A stretch of DNA of 64,000 bases from Verrucomicrobiota bacterium. Lineage in GTDB: Bacteria; Verrucomicrobiota; Verrucomicrobiia; CAIQCK01. A program made the translations under genes and the position numbers. The stretch is taken from the NCBI GenBank assembly GCA_026397915.1, contig JAPLTX010000029.1, positions 1-64,000 on the forward strand, written 5' to 3'. The notes beneath the pieces are model-generated. The model worked only from the letters and a program-made list of their open reading frames with translations. It made no database searches and was not told the DNA's origin. The stretch's first letter is position 1. Each line of letters opens with the position of its first letter. Of this stretch, positions 50,989 to 62,053 are shown in pieces.

Positions 50989-52563
50989 TTACGCCTTCTT
51001 TGGCGGCGTGCTCACGTCGAGCCAGCCGATGCCGAGCTTGCTCAGGGCGTAGCCGGTTTCCTTCAGGTAGTCGCCGTAGGACATCATCCAGTGGAAGCCT
51101 TTCATCTGCTCCATCAGGGCGGTGCTGTCGCCTTCGATGCGCACGTCTATCTGGGAGCGGCAGATGTCCAGGAACGGGTTGGCCGCGATTTTGGCGCGGA
51201 AGCCGACCCATTTCTTGCAGGCGAAGTCGGGCACGAGGTTGGTGCAGACCTGGCCGAGGCGCATCTCGACTTTCGGCGCGGCGCCGTAGTCGCTCTCGAA
51301 GTGGGTGAGGATCTTGGTGCGCTCGCCGCGCCGGCCGTCCATCTTGCGCGGGGCGGTGCAGTGGGCCAGCGTGACGATGTCGCCGTGCGGGTAGGTGGGG
51401 TCGTTGAGGAAGACCGGCAGGCCGCTGATGTAGTGCAGCAGGACGCCGGAGGGGATGACGACGAAGTCGGACTCGCAGAAGGCGAGGTAGTTGTCGTCGT
51501 TGAGCAGGCTCAGCACGAGGCAGGCGGTGGTCTGCGCCATCGGCATGATGGTGCCCATGCAGGAGTTGATGGTGATGGCGTCGGTCCCGGCTTCGTCGAG
51601 GATGTCGTTGAAGACCTCGCGCAGGACGAAGGCGTTCTCGATGAAGGGGCGCTGGGTGTGCAGGGTGATGCCGCCCTGGCGCAGGTAACGCGCGGCCAGT
51701 TCCTGGCAGCGTTTCACGACGGCGCTGTTGCCGCGCGCGGCCTGGATGCGGGGGGAGAGTTCCTTGTAGGGGTAGTCCACGAGATCCATCTTCCAAAGTT
51801 CGCGCGAGATGGTCGGCGCCTGCTTGCCGCCTGCGCCCCAGCCGCCCGCGCCGCCGATGGCGATCATCTTCTTGCCGAGGGTGTTCTTCAGCCCGTGCAA
51901 CGCCCGCAGCCGCCAGAGCAGGTCGGCGAAATCATCGGTAACCACGTCGTGGACGGTCATGCCCGGCTGGCCGTAGTCGTCCACCATCTTGCGCAGGAAG
52001 CGCGGGCTGACGATCTCATACCAGAGATAGACCGGGCCCGGATCGTGGCGCAGGAACATCAGGTTCCACTTCTCCGGTTGCGTCAACGCCTCCAGCAGCT
52101 TGTGGCTGCCGCCCGCGGCGAACTGTAGCATCACGTCGTGCGCGCCTTTGGCCAGCGCGTCGGGGGACTGGCCGTCCTTGAGCAGCGCCACGGGCAGGAA
52201 CTCGACGGGGAAATCGGCCTTGCTCTTGAGCTTGGCGAGTTCCTTGGTGATGCGCGCCTCCTCGGCCTTGGCGTCGGCGTCGGTCTGGATGCCGCCCCAG
52301 TTGCGCCAGCTCCCGGCCTCGCGGCGTTTCGGCACGTTGTAGGTCAGCACCGGCTGCACCTTCAACGGCAGGCGCAAGGGCGGACGGCGGGTCAGGCTCG
52401 GCAACGACGGGCCTGCCATTGCCGGCATCGCCGACAGCAGTGTGCCGCCGACGGCGACGGCGCTGACGTTGACGATGAAGTCGCGGCGCGAGATGTCGAG
52501 AGGGACGGGACGGAAATGTTTGTGCGCACAGCAACTGCAGGAACAGTGGGGCTGGTTATTCAT
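50989..52563 (-). CDS. Tat-exported L-fucose/arabinose-isomerase-like protein
   Basis: A 524-residue protein. The N-terminus is Cys/His-rich (HCSCSCCAHKH) followed by a twin-arginine motif ISRRDFIVNVSAVAVGG. The mature part resembles the FucI/AraA superfamily in layout, mainly in the C-terminal segment ITINSCMGTIMPMAQTTACL, SLLNDDNYLAFCESDF (the family pattern ends in ACExD) and ILTHFESDYGAAPKV. An exported sugar isomerase-like enzyme fits the other exported sugar enzymes of this genome. The Cys-rich leader before the RR is unusual and may bind a metal. The family assignment is by eye and moderate. Confidence 0.6.
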   Translation of the reverse strand: MNNQPHCSCSCCAHKHFRPVPLDISRRDFIVNVSAVAVGGTLLSAMPAMAGPSLPSLTRRPPLRLPLKVQPVLTYNVPKRREAGSWRNWGGIQTDADAKAEEARITKELAKLKSKADFPVEFLPVALLKDGQSPDALAKGAHDVMLQFAAGGSHKLLEALTQPEKWNLMFLRHDPGPVYLWYEIVSPRFLRKMVDDYGQPGMTVHDVVTDDFADLLWRLRALHGLKNTLGKKMIAIGGAGGWGAGGKQAPTISRELWKMDLVDYPYKELSPRIQAARGNSAVVKRCQELAARYLRQGGITLHTQRPFIENAFVLREVFNDILDEAGTDAITINSCMGTIMPMAQTTACLVLSLLNDDNYLAFCESDFVVIPSGVLLHYISGLPVFLNDPTYPHGDIVTLAHCTAPRKMDGRRGERTKILTHFESDYGAAPKVEMRLGQVCTNLVPDFACKKWVGFRAKIAANPFLDICRSQIDVRIEGDSTALMEQMKGFHWMMSYGDYLKETGYALSKLGIGWLDVSTPPKKA

Positions 52564-52723
52564 GACGGACCTCGGGTTGGCTGGGTGGAAGGCTGACGGC
52601 GGCGTTGCTCCGGCGTTGGTGTCGGGGCCTTCAGCGCAGCGGGTGCTGTTGTCACCGCAGTCATAGGCTGGCGGAGAGATTACTGCTGCGGAGAAACGGG
52701 GGACAGGAAAAACTTGGAGGGGA

Positions 52724-53227
52724 CTAATGCGTATTGCGTAATGCGTAAGGGCGGAGTTGGCGGAGGATGCGGCGCTCAGCGGCGCGCATGGCGCGGCGCT
52801 GAGCAGGCGTCCGGTCGTCGAGGCCGGCGAGATGGAGGAGACCGTGGACGAGGTAGAGGGCGAGTTCGGCGGCGGGTGTGCGGCGTAGTTGCTTGGCGAC
52901 GATACAAGCACGCTCAGCGCTGACGACGATTTCGCCAAGACCGTCGTCGAGGTCGAAGCTGATGACATCGGTGGGGCCGGTGTGATTGAGGAACTGTTGG
53001 TTGATCGCAGCGATGGCGGCGTCGTCAACGATGGCAATGCTGAGTTCCTGTAGCGCCGGCATCTTGCCGGCGGCGTCAGGATGAGAAGATTGCCGGCAGG
53101 ATGCCGGCGCTACGATGACGGCGGCAGCCTCGCGCAGGAACCTAAGCAATCTTGCTCGCCTGATTGGCAGGTGGCGTTGGCGATTGCTGAGGCTGATTCG
53201 GAGCGGCGGCGGACGCTGGGCTTTCAT
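52724..53227 (-). CDS. ybeY: Endoribonuclease YbeY with REP-derived insertion
   Basis: A 167-residue rRNA-maturation metalloprotein; the family usually has about 150. The N-terminal ISLSNRQRHLPIRRARLLRFLREAA and, later, ELSIAIVDDAAIAAINQQFL and TDVISFDLDD are normal YbeY. Between them lies VAPASCRQSSHPDAAGKMPA, encoded by a REPIN (53050-53113). The metal site reads VHGLLHLAGLDD, so the third His of HGxLHLxGxDH is replaced by Asp. The last residues come from a heptad repeat. The gene starts inside pgpH with an 86-base overlap. It may be functional with a surface loop, or be decaying; an internal ATG at 53062 would give a truncated form. Confidence 0.8.
   Translation of the reverse strand: MKAQRPPPLRISLSNRQRHLPIRRARLLRFLREAAAVIVAPASCRQSSHPDAAGKMPALQELSIAIVDDAAIAAINQQFLNHTGPTDVISFDLDDGLGEIVVSAERACIVAKQLRRTPAAELALYLVHGLLHLAGLDDRTPAQRRAMRAAERRILRQLRPYALRNTH
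52725..52745 (+). repeat. Degenerate heptanucleotide tandem repeat (TAATGCG type)
   Basis: Three 7-bp units (TAATGCG, TATTGCG, TAATGCG) overlap the end of ybeY. They encode its last residues ALRNTH and its TAG stop. Confidence 0.65.
53050..53113 (-). repeat. REPIN inserted within ybeY
   Basis: The arms 53050-53071 and 53092-53113 are 22-bp inverted copies with one mismatch; each has GTAG at its outer end, and they enclose a 20-base loop. The family is the same as at 172-194 (GTAGCGCCGGCATC). It lies in the N-terminal third of ybeY in a frame without stops. Confidence 0.85.
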
Positions 53228-55448
53228 CCTTGGGGTAGGCGATGCGGGTGTGGAGCATGTTCAGCAGGGTCTGCGTGAAACGCTCGGCGATGATACGCAA
53301 TTCATGAATGGTCAGGTTGCACTCGTCGAGTTGGCCGTCCTCGAAGCGCGCCGTAATGATTTGCTCGACCATGCTGCGGACTTTTTCCGGCGCGGCGTTG
53401 GGCAGGGAGCGGGCGGCGCTTTCGACGGCGTCGGCAAGGCTGATGATGGCAACTTCGCGTGAGTTGGGCTTGGGATTGGCGTAGCGGAAATCGTCCTGCC
53501 GCGGCGGTTTGAGGTCGGTGGCCTGGCCGGCGTTGAGGGGCCGCACGACGGTGGAAGCTTCCTGCGCGGCCTTGCGGGCTTTGTGGTAGATGGAGGTGGC
53601 AACGGTGGTGCCATGATGCTGCGCGATGGCGTCCACGATTGGCTGGTTGAGGCGGTATTTATGGGCGAGTTCCTTGCCGACGCGGACATGGTCGGCGAGG
53701 ATCTGGAAACTCTCGGTGGGCGCGATCCGGTCGTGCGGGTTCTGGCCGGGGGCTTGATTTTCGGAGAAGAACTGCGGCTGGCCGGTCTTGCCGATGTCGT
53801 GGTAGTAGGCGCAGACTCGCGCGAGCAGGGGATTGGCACCAATGGCCTCTGCGGCGCTCTCGGCGAGGTTGGCGACGACGAGGCTGTGATGGTAGGTGCC
53901 GGGCGCACTGAAACAGAGTTTTTTCAGCAGCGGATGGTTCAGGTCCGAGAATTCCAGCAGCCGGATGTCGGTGGTGATCTTGAACAGGAACTCGCAGACA
54001 GGCAGCAGACCGCTGGCTAGGAAGATGGTGAAGATGCCGTTGATCAGGCCCGCGATGGCTTGGGCCATTACGGTGTCGAGCGGAATGTGAGTCATTGCCG
54101 CAAGCGAGCCGATGCAGAGCAGTTCGGCGACGGTGATGGCTGCGCCGGCGCGGACGAGTTGGGATCGGCGGCGCATGTTTTGGGAGAAATAGACGCCTAC
54201 GAAGCCGCTGACCATGCTCGTGATGAGCAGCGGGAAGCTGTCGCCAGCCATGATGGCGGTGAAGACGCTGACGAAAGCCACCATGAAGACGCCGAGCGAG
54301 GGCAGAAGCAGCACGCCCGCGAGCATCGGTGCCAGCGCGGCAGGGATCGCAAACTGCGCGACCGCGAAGCTGACCAGCATGGTGCGGCTACACAGGAGCA
54401 TCACGGCTTTCACCAGCGCGAGATTCATCACGCAGAGAATGGCCAGCAGCAGCAAATGACGCGTGCTTTGAAACGTTTGCGGGTGGTTGCTCCACAGGTA
54501 GCCGCAGCTTGCGATCAGCACCACGAGCATTAGCAGCGAGCGGCCGTAGAACTCGATCTGGCGCGCTTCCGGTGGGCGGAGGCGGGTCAACTCGGTGTTG
54601 TAGGCGCGGAGCAATTCCAGCGATTGGCCGGTGACCTCCTGGCTCTGAAAGACGATGGCCTGGCCGGGCGAGATGTGCAGAAGCACCGGCTGCACTTCCT
54701 TGCGGCGGGCGTCTTGGCGAAGTCGGGTTTTCTCGCGGTCAAGATGGAGATTGCCTCGGAGGGCGTCGCCGGCCAACTGACGCCACGCGGCAAGAGACGG
54801 TCGGGCATCAGGGAGGATGGACATCAACTGAGCTTCAAACGTCTGCACCGCTTCCGACGCGGTTGGTAATGCCACGGCGTCCACAGTCAACTCAGCCGGG
54901 GCAACGACGACGCGTTTGTTGTTGCCGGCGAGCGAAAACTCCAATTCAGAACGGTCGGCCACGATGCCTGCGCCGGCAAGCCCGCGCAACAGCCGCTCTA
55001 CTTTAGGCAGACGGTCCCGGTAGTAGGCAAAGCGAGCGAGCGCGGCGCCCTCATCAGGACTCAGTTTGTAGAGCGAGCTTTCGTTCCAGCGATCAACGGA
55101 CTCCTGCGCGCGGCCGGCGGCAAGGCGTTCGGCGAGGAGGGTGATTCGCCGCCAACTGTTCTCAAAATGTTCGAGGTTCAGTTGCCAGACCGGCGGCACG
55201 CCTGCGGCGGCGCGGTCGGACTCGGCGGCGGTGGCAACTTTGTCTTGGAAGTCAAAATCAATGCTGGAGATCACCGTGCGCGGCGAACGCTGGCCGGGTG
55301 AGAGATCCACGAGGCCGCTGAGATCGCCGATGGCGAACAGACTTATCAACGCGACGAATGTGGCGACGAACAGCATCACGCGGACGATGCGGCTGCGGTC
55401 GAGCCACCAGCGCGGGGGCGCGGTGGTGTTGGGGGAGGGGATGATCAT
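53142..55448 (-). CDS. pgpH: 7TM-HD family phosphohydrolase (PgpH-like c-di-AMP phosphodiesterase)
   Basis: A 768-residue membrane enzyme. An N-terminal transmembrane helix (VMLFVATFVALISLFAI) is followed by the extracytoplasmic 7TMR-HDED domain to about residue 300 and then seven membrane helices (from LLMLVVLIASCGYLW to AGLINGIFTIFLASGLLPV). The cytoplasmic HD domain follows, with GTYHHSLVVANLAESAAEAI, CAYYHDIGKTGQP and IAQHHGTTVAT (His-Asp metal ligands). PgpH hydrolyses cyclic di-AMP. The start ATG overlaps the phoH stop (ATGA). The Pro/Ala/Gln tail overlaps the ybeY start by 86 bases. The order phoH-pgpH-ybeY is conserved in many bacteria. Confidence 0.93.
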   Translation of the reverse strand: MIIPSPNTTAPPRWWLDRSRIVRVMLFVATFVALISLFAIGDLSGLVDLSPGQRSPRTVISSIDFDFQDKVATAAESDRAAAGVPPVWQLNLEHFENSWRRITLLAERLAAGRAQESVDRWNESSLYKLSPDEGAALARFAYYRDRLPKVERLLRGLAGAGIVADRSELEFSLAGNNKRVVVAPAELTVDAVALPTASEAVQTFEAQLMSILPDARPSLAAWRQLAGDALRGNLHLDREKTRLRQDARRKEVQPVLLHISPGQAIVFQSQEVTGQSLELLRAYNTELTRLRPPEARQIEFYGRSLLMLVVLIASCGYLWSNHPQTFQSTRHLLLLAILCVMNLALVKAVMLLCSRTMLVSFAVAQFAIPAALAPMLAGVLLLPSLGVFMVAFVSVFTAIMAGDSFPLLITSMVSGFVGVYFSQNMRRRSQLVRAGAAITVAELLCIGSLAAMTHIPLDTVMAQAIAGLINGIFTIFLASGLLPVCEFLFKITTDIRLLEFSDLNHPLLKKLCFSAPGTYHHSLVVANLAESAAEAIGANPLLARVCAYYHDIGKTGQPQFFSENQAPGQNPHDRIAPTESFQILADHVRVGKELAHKYRLNQPIVDAIAQHHGTTVATSIYHKARKAAQEASTVVRPLNAGQATDLKPPRQDDFRYANPKPNSREVAIISLADAVESAARSLPNAAPEKVRSMVEQIITARFEDGQLDECNLTIHELRIIAERFTQTLLNMLHTRIAYPKDESPASAAAPNQPQQSPTPPANQASKIA

Positions 55449-56449
55449 GGTTTGGCGGCAGGCCGACCGGGGGGCTGGAGCTTGAGTTCTTGCTGGCCGC
55501 GGTTGCGGTATTCCTCGTATCGCCGGATGATCTGCTGGACTAATTCGTGGCGAACCACGTCTTTCTCCGAGAAATAACAAAATGCAATGCCAGGCACGTC
55601 ACGGAGGACATCCTGGACCTCGATGAGGCCGGAGCGTTTCGAGGAAGGCAGGTCTACTTGCGTCACGTCGCCGGTGATGACGCACTGGGAGTCGAAACCG
55701 AGGCGCGTCAGGAACATGAGCATCTGTTCGGCGGTGGCGTTTTGTGCCTCATCGAGGATGACGAAGGAGTTGTTCAGCGTGCGGCCGCGCATGAAAGCCA
55801 GCGGTGCGATTTCGATGACGCCGCGCTCCATGTGCTGCTGGATTTCGTCCACAGGCATCATGTCGTAGAGCGCGTCATAGAGCGGGCGCAGGTAGGGCGA
55901 GACTTTTTCCTCGTAGGTGCCTGGCAGATAGCCGAGCGACTCACCCGCTTCAACGGCGGGCCGGGCGAGGATGATGCGGGCAACGCGATCTTCCTTGAAA
56001 GCGGAGACGGCGGTGGCCATGGCGAGATAGGTCTTGCCGGTGCCGGCGGGGCCGATGCCGAAGACGATGTCGTGGGTGCGAATGGCCTCGACGTAAAGCT
56101 GCTGGCCTTGGGTCTTCGGCGCGACGGGACGTTTGCGTGGTGAGACCTCGATTTTGTTGGAGAACATCTTGCGCAGGTTGGCATCGCCATCGCGGCAGAT
56201 GGACTGAAGGGCGTAGTTGAATTCGTGTTTGCGAATCTGGATGCCGTTCTCGCGGGCGTTGCGAAGCTCCTCAAACAGATGGAGCGCTTTCTCGATCTTC
56301 TTCTCGTCGCCCTCGATCTTCATCCAGTTGTCGCGCGCGACGACGTGGACGCCGAGCGTCTCTTCAAGCTTGTCGAGGTTGCGCAGGTCGTCGGCATAGA
56401 GCGCGCAAAGCTCATGCGGGTCGTCGAACTGGAGAAGGTGACTAGCCAT
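55445..56449 (-). CDS. phoH: PhoH-like ATPase
   Basis: A 334-residue protein. The N-terminal KH-like domain has LEETLGVHVVARDNWMKIEG. The P-loop ATPase core has VFGIGPAGTGKTYLAMATA (Walker A) near residue 130 and FVILDEAQNATAEQMLMFLTR (Walker B) near 225, then GFDSQCVITGDVTQVDLP and the C-terminal LVQQIIRRYEEY. PhoH is an RNA-linked ATPase encoded with ybeY in most genomes. It is co-transcribed between the HIT gene (4-base gap) and pgpH (4-base overlap). Confidence 0.95.
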   Translation of the reverse strand: MASHLLQFDDPHELCALYADDLRNLDKLEETLGVHVVARDNWMKIEGDEKKIEKALHLFEELRNARENGIQIRKHEFNYALQSICRDGDANLRKMFSNKIEVSPRKRPVAPKTQGQQLYVEAIRTHDIVFGIGPAGTGKTYLAMATAVSAFKEDRVARIILARPAVEAGESLGYLPGTYEEKVSPYLRPLYDALYDMMPVDEIQQHMERGVIEIAPLAFMRGRTLNNSFVILDEAQNATAEQMLMFLTRLGFDSQCVITGDVTQVDLPSSKRSGLIEVQDVLRDVPGIAFCYFSEKDVVRHELVQQIIRRYEEYRNRGQQELKLQPPGRPAAKP

Positions 56450-56453
56450 GGGT

Positions 56454-56951
56454 TTAGGCGAGGTTGGCGACACCGGCTCGGAGGCGCTGGTAGAGCGGAT
56501 CAAGGGCTTCGGGGATGACTTTGGTTTCGCCGATGACGGGCATGAAGTTGGTGTCGCCGTTCCAACGCGGGACGATATGAACGTGGAGATGATCGGTGAT
56601 GCCAGCACCAGCGGTGAGGCCGAGGTTGATGCCGATGTTGAAAGCTTGGGGTTGTATGACGGCTGTCAGAAGGCGCTTGCAACGGCGCGTCAACAGCATC
56701 AGGTCGGCGAGTTCGGCTTCGGTGAGATCATCGAGTTCGCCCGTGTGTTTGTAGGGCGCGATCATGAGATGGCCGGGGTTGTAAGGGAAGAGGTTCATCA
56801 GCGCGAAACAGGTCTTATCACGCAGGATGATGAGGTTTTTTTGGTCGTCGCTGGCCTGTGGCTTGACGCAGAAGATGCAGCCTTCGTTGCTCTTGTTTTT
56901 GATGGCCGTTTGGATGTATTGCATCCGCCACGGTGCCCAAAGATGTTCCAT
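56454..56951 (-). CDS. HIT family hydrolase (Ap4A phosphorylase-like)
   Basis: A 165-residue histidine-triad protein. The active-site motif is DHLHVHIVPRW, preceded by NLFPYNPGHLMIAPYKHTGE. The N-terminus MEHLWAPWRMQYI followed by CIFC is the typical WxPWR form of long bacterial HIT proteins with a zinc-type CxxC. These hydrolyse nucleoside polyphosphates or AMP conjugates. It is the first gene of the HIT-phoH-pgpH-ybeY unit and is divergent from the rRNA promoter. Confidence 0.92.
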   Translation of the reverse strand: MEHLWAPWRMQYIQTAIKNKSNEGCIFCVKPQASDDQKNLIILRDKTCFALMNLFPYNPGHLMIAPYKHTGELDDLTEAELADLMLLTRRCKRLLTAVIQPQAFNIGINLGLTAGAGITDHLHVHIVPRWNGDTNFMPVIGETKVIPEALDPLYQRLRAGVANLA

Positions 56952-57076
56952 AGTTCATCGAACCATACCGCAGTGGGAGGCGACAAGTCAACGAGCGAGC
57001 GATCAAGCAGAATGGCTGAAAAACCAAGCAAAAACGCGTGTTACAAAAAAAGTTTCAAGAAATTACGTTTAGAGTG

Positions 57077-57105
57077 TTGACACATTTTAGGTCCGCACCT
57101 ATAGT
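57077..57105 (+). promoter_or_regulatory. Strong sigma-70 promoter upstream of tRNA-Ala-tRNA-Ile-23S-5S
   Basis: TTGACA (57077-57082) and TATAGT (57100-57105) are separated by exactly 17 bases; the -35 is perfect consensus and the -10 has one mismatch. It is the only strong promoter upstream of the rRNA genes, about 220 bases before tRNA-Ala, so it most likely drives the 23S operon. Confidence 0.85.
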
Positions 57106-57160
57106 GCAAACGCTTTCGGTAGAGTATAAGCCGCAAGCAACTGAATGACGGAAAACAAGT

Positions 57161-57257
57161 GGCCCTGGATCTCGGACGCATGAAGGCAAGCTGAATAGCT
57201 GCGCAGGTATGCGTCTGTGATCAAGGGCCGACGGAAACGTCGGCCTTGTTCTTTCTA
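57161..57257 (+). promoter_or_regulatory. Structured rRNA leader with overlapping terminator-like hairpin
   Basis: GGCCCTGGATC (57161-57171) can pair with GATCAAGGGCC (57219-57229) with one mismatch, enclosing GACGCAT (57175-57181) paired with ATGCGTC (57209-57215). The 3' strand of that outer stem overlaps a second hairpin, AGGGCCGAC (57224-57232) with GTCGGCCTT (57239-57247), which is followed by GTTCTTTC. The two cannot form together. It could be an attenuator, a small RNA ending in a terminator, or an rRNA processing stem. Confidence 0.5.
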
Positions 57258-57324
57258 TAGCGGTCGAGGGTTAATGGATAACGGTCGCCAAGAGGCGGAC
57301 GTCAGTGACCCGAGGATTTGAACT

Positions 57325-57400
57325 GGGGGCATAGCTCAGTTGGTAGAGCGCCTGGTTTGCAACCAGGAGGTCACCGGTTCAAACCCGGTTGCCTCCACCA
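57325..57400 (+). tRNA. tRNA-Ala (anticodon TGC)
   Basis: The acceptor GGGGGCA pairs with TGCCTCC, the D-arm is AGCTCAGTTGGTAGAGC, the anticodon loop is TTTGCAA with TGC, and the T-arm is CCGGTTCAAACCCGG. CCA is encoded. It is the first gene after the rRNA promoter. Confidence 0.97.
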
Positions 57401-57421
57401 AATGCGGCGAACGACTCGCGA

Positions 57422-57498
57422 GGGCGTGTAGCTCAGTTGGTTAGAGCAGCCGCTTGATAAGCGGCAGGTCACTGGTTCGAGCCCAGTCACGCCCACCA
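57422..57498 (+). tRNA. tRNA-Ile (anticodon GAT)
   Basis: The acceptor GGGCGTG pairs with CACGCCC, the D-arm is AGCTCAGTTGGTTAGAGC, the anticodon loop is TTGATAA with GAT, and the T-arm is CTGGTTCGAGCCCAG. CCA is encoded. The order Ala-Ile is the reverse of the usual Ile-Ala of rRNA spacers. Confidence 0.97.
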
Positions 57499-57572
57499 GT
57501 CCAAGGGCGTGTGTTTCGAGGCGATGAGAGACCGCATAGTAAATTTTGGTTCCGGCAGAAAGCCGGGACTCG

Positions 57573-57586
57573 GGTTCTTTGAAAAC
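57573..57586 (+). promoter_or_regulatory. boxA-like antitermination site before 23S
   Basis: GGTTCTTTGAAAAC closely resembles the boxA-type TGTTCTTTGAAAAC element found upstream of 16S or 23S genes in Firmicutes and others, where NusB/S10 bind. It lies about 85 bases before the 23S 5' end. Confidence 0.55.
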
Positions 57587-57671
57587 GATATACTGGTAGA
57601 GAATACAACTTACGCTGAGTGATCTTTCTCAGTGCGTTGCGTTATGCGCAGCGTGGCTGAGGGGACGCTTT

Positions 57672-60648
<2,977 letters not shown>

Positions 60649-60759
60649 TTTTATCTTCCCTTATGGGGAAGAAAGTGATTTCAAAAAACAGCGTAAGAAG
60701 TCTCTCTGCCAGTATGTCGTTTCCAGAGAACCCGATGGTTCTTTTAATAAACCAGTTTT

Positions 60760-60875
60760 CCCGGTGACCATAGAGCAGCGGTCCCACCCGTTCTCATTCC
60801 GAACACGGCCGTGAAACGCTGTCTCGCCGATGGTAGTGCCTGTATAGCTTGCGCGAGAGTAGGTTGTTGCCGGGT
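60760..60875 (+). rRNA. rrf: 5S ribosomal RNA
   Basis: About 115 bases with the terminal helix CCCGGTGAC/GTTGCCGGG and the diagnostic core GGTCCCACCCGTTCTCATTC, CGAACACGGCCGTGAAACG. It follows 23S by about 110 bases. Ends are estimated from helix I. Confidence 0.93.
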
Positions 60876-60880
60876 CTATC

Positions 60881-60919
60881 GAGGCCCGAGTCCGAAAGGA
60901 TTCGGGCCTCGTGCTTTTT
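60881..60919 (+). terminator. Rho-independent terminator of the rRNA operon
   Basis: GAGGCCCGAGTCC pairs with GGATTCGGGCCTC across a GAAA tetraloop (13-bp stem with one G-T), followed by GTGCTTTTT. Confidence 0.92.
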
Positions 60920-60976
60920 CCCCCTGTGCCACTTGCCCGCGCGCGAGGGCGTGTGTTATTGAAGAGAGTCGTAAAC

Positions 60977-62053
60977 ATGAAAGTCTCAGGAAAAAACTAC
61001 CGCGCGTCTTGGATGATCGAACGTAACGGTCGTGGCGTTGTGCGGGTAATTGACCAACCCCTCCTGCCGCACCGCTTCGCCATCAAGGATCTGTTGACCC
61101 ACCGCGACACCGCCGAGGCCATCCGCGACATGACCATCCGTGGGGCCGGCACCATTGGCGCAGTTGCCGCGTTCGGACTTGCACAGGGCTGCCTCGAAGC
61201 GCCTGACGATAGCGACGGCTTCTGGCGCTACGTCCGGCAGGTCTATGAAACTTTGGTGACGACGCGGCCGACGGCGAACGATCTCAAGCACAATCTCGAC
61301 CGCGTTATGGCACGAATCGAAAAGATGTCGCCCGCGAAGGCGAAACGCGCCGCCGTGGCTGAGGCCAAAGACATCAGCGACTGGTATGCGCAGGTTGGCG
61401 AGCGGATTGCGCGAAACGGCTTGAAACTTATCAAGAACGGCACGCGGGTGCTCACTCATTGCAACGCCGGCTGGCTCGCGCTCCAGGAATGGGGCAGCGC
61501 CCCGGCGCCGGTTTATCTGGCGCACCGCAAGGGCCGAAAAGTGTTCGTTTGGGTGGATGAGACGCGGCCACGTTGCCAGGGGGCGAACCTTACGAGTTGG
61601 GAACTAACGCAGGAAGGCGTCCCCCACGCGATCATTCCCGACAACGCTGCCGGTTTCTACATGCGTCGCGGCGAAGTGGACGTGGTCATCACCGGTGCCG
61701 ACCGCATCGCGGCCAATGGCGACACGGCCAATAAAATTGGCACCTACGAAAAGGCCGTCCTGGCGCATGAGACCGGCGTGCCATTCTATATCGCCGCGCC
61801 CACCTCCACGTTTGACCCCCGCTGCAAGACCGGCGACAGTATCCCAATCGAGGAACGTTCCGCTGATGAAGTGTTGATCATCTCCGGCCGCGACGAAACT
61901 GGGAGGATTCGCCGCGTGAAGATTGCTCCGGAAGGAGCGACGGCCCGCAACCCGGCGTTCGACGTGACACCTGCCAAATACATCACCGGTATTATCACCG
62001 AACGCGGCATCGTCCGCGCCAGCCGCGAAGCAATTCGGAAACTTCTCCGATGA
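60977..62053 (+). CDS. mtnA: S-methyl-5-thioribose-1-phosphate isomerase
   Basis: A 358-residue eIF2B-alpha-like isomerase of the methionine salvage pathway, which converts methylthioribose 1-phosphate to methylthioribulose 1-phosphate. Visible motifs: DMTIRGAGTIGAVAAFGLAQG, VLTHCNAGWLA with the catalytic Cys, WVDETRPRCQGANLTSWEL, and VITGADRIAANGDTANKIGT with the catalytic Asp. I used the ATG at 60977 (MKVSGKNYRASWM), as the upstream frame runs through the rRNA terminator. Its stop overlaps the next gene by four bases (ATGA). Confidence 0.92.
   Translation: MKVSGKNYRASWMIERNGRGVVRVIDQPLLPHRFAIKDLLTHRDTAEAIRDMTIRGAGTIGAVAAFGLAQGCLEAPDDSDGFWRYVRQVYETLVTTRPTANDLKHNLDRVMARIEKMSPAKAKRAAVAEAKDISDWYAQVGERIARNGLKLIKNGTRVLTHCNAGWLALQEWGSAPAPVYLAHRKGRKVFVWVDETRPRCQGANLTSWELTQEGVPHAIIPDNAAGFYMRRGEVDVVITGADRIAANGDTANKIGTYEKAVLAHETGVPFYIAAPTSTFDPRCKTGDSIPIEERSADEVLIISGRDETGRIRRVKIAPEGATARNPAFDVTPAKYITGIITERGIVRASREAIRKLLR

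Noticed and set aside
57112-57257. 6S RNA
   Set aside because: The leader lacks the long single hairpin with a large central bubble and is shorter than the usual ~180 bases.
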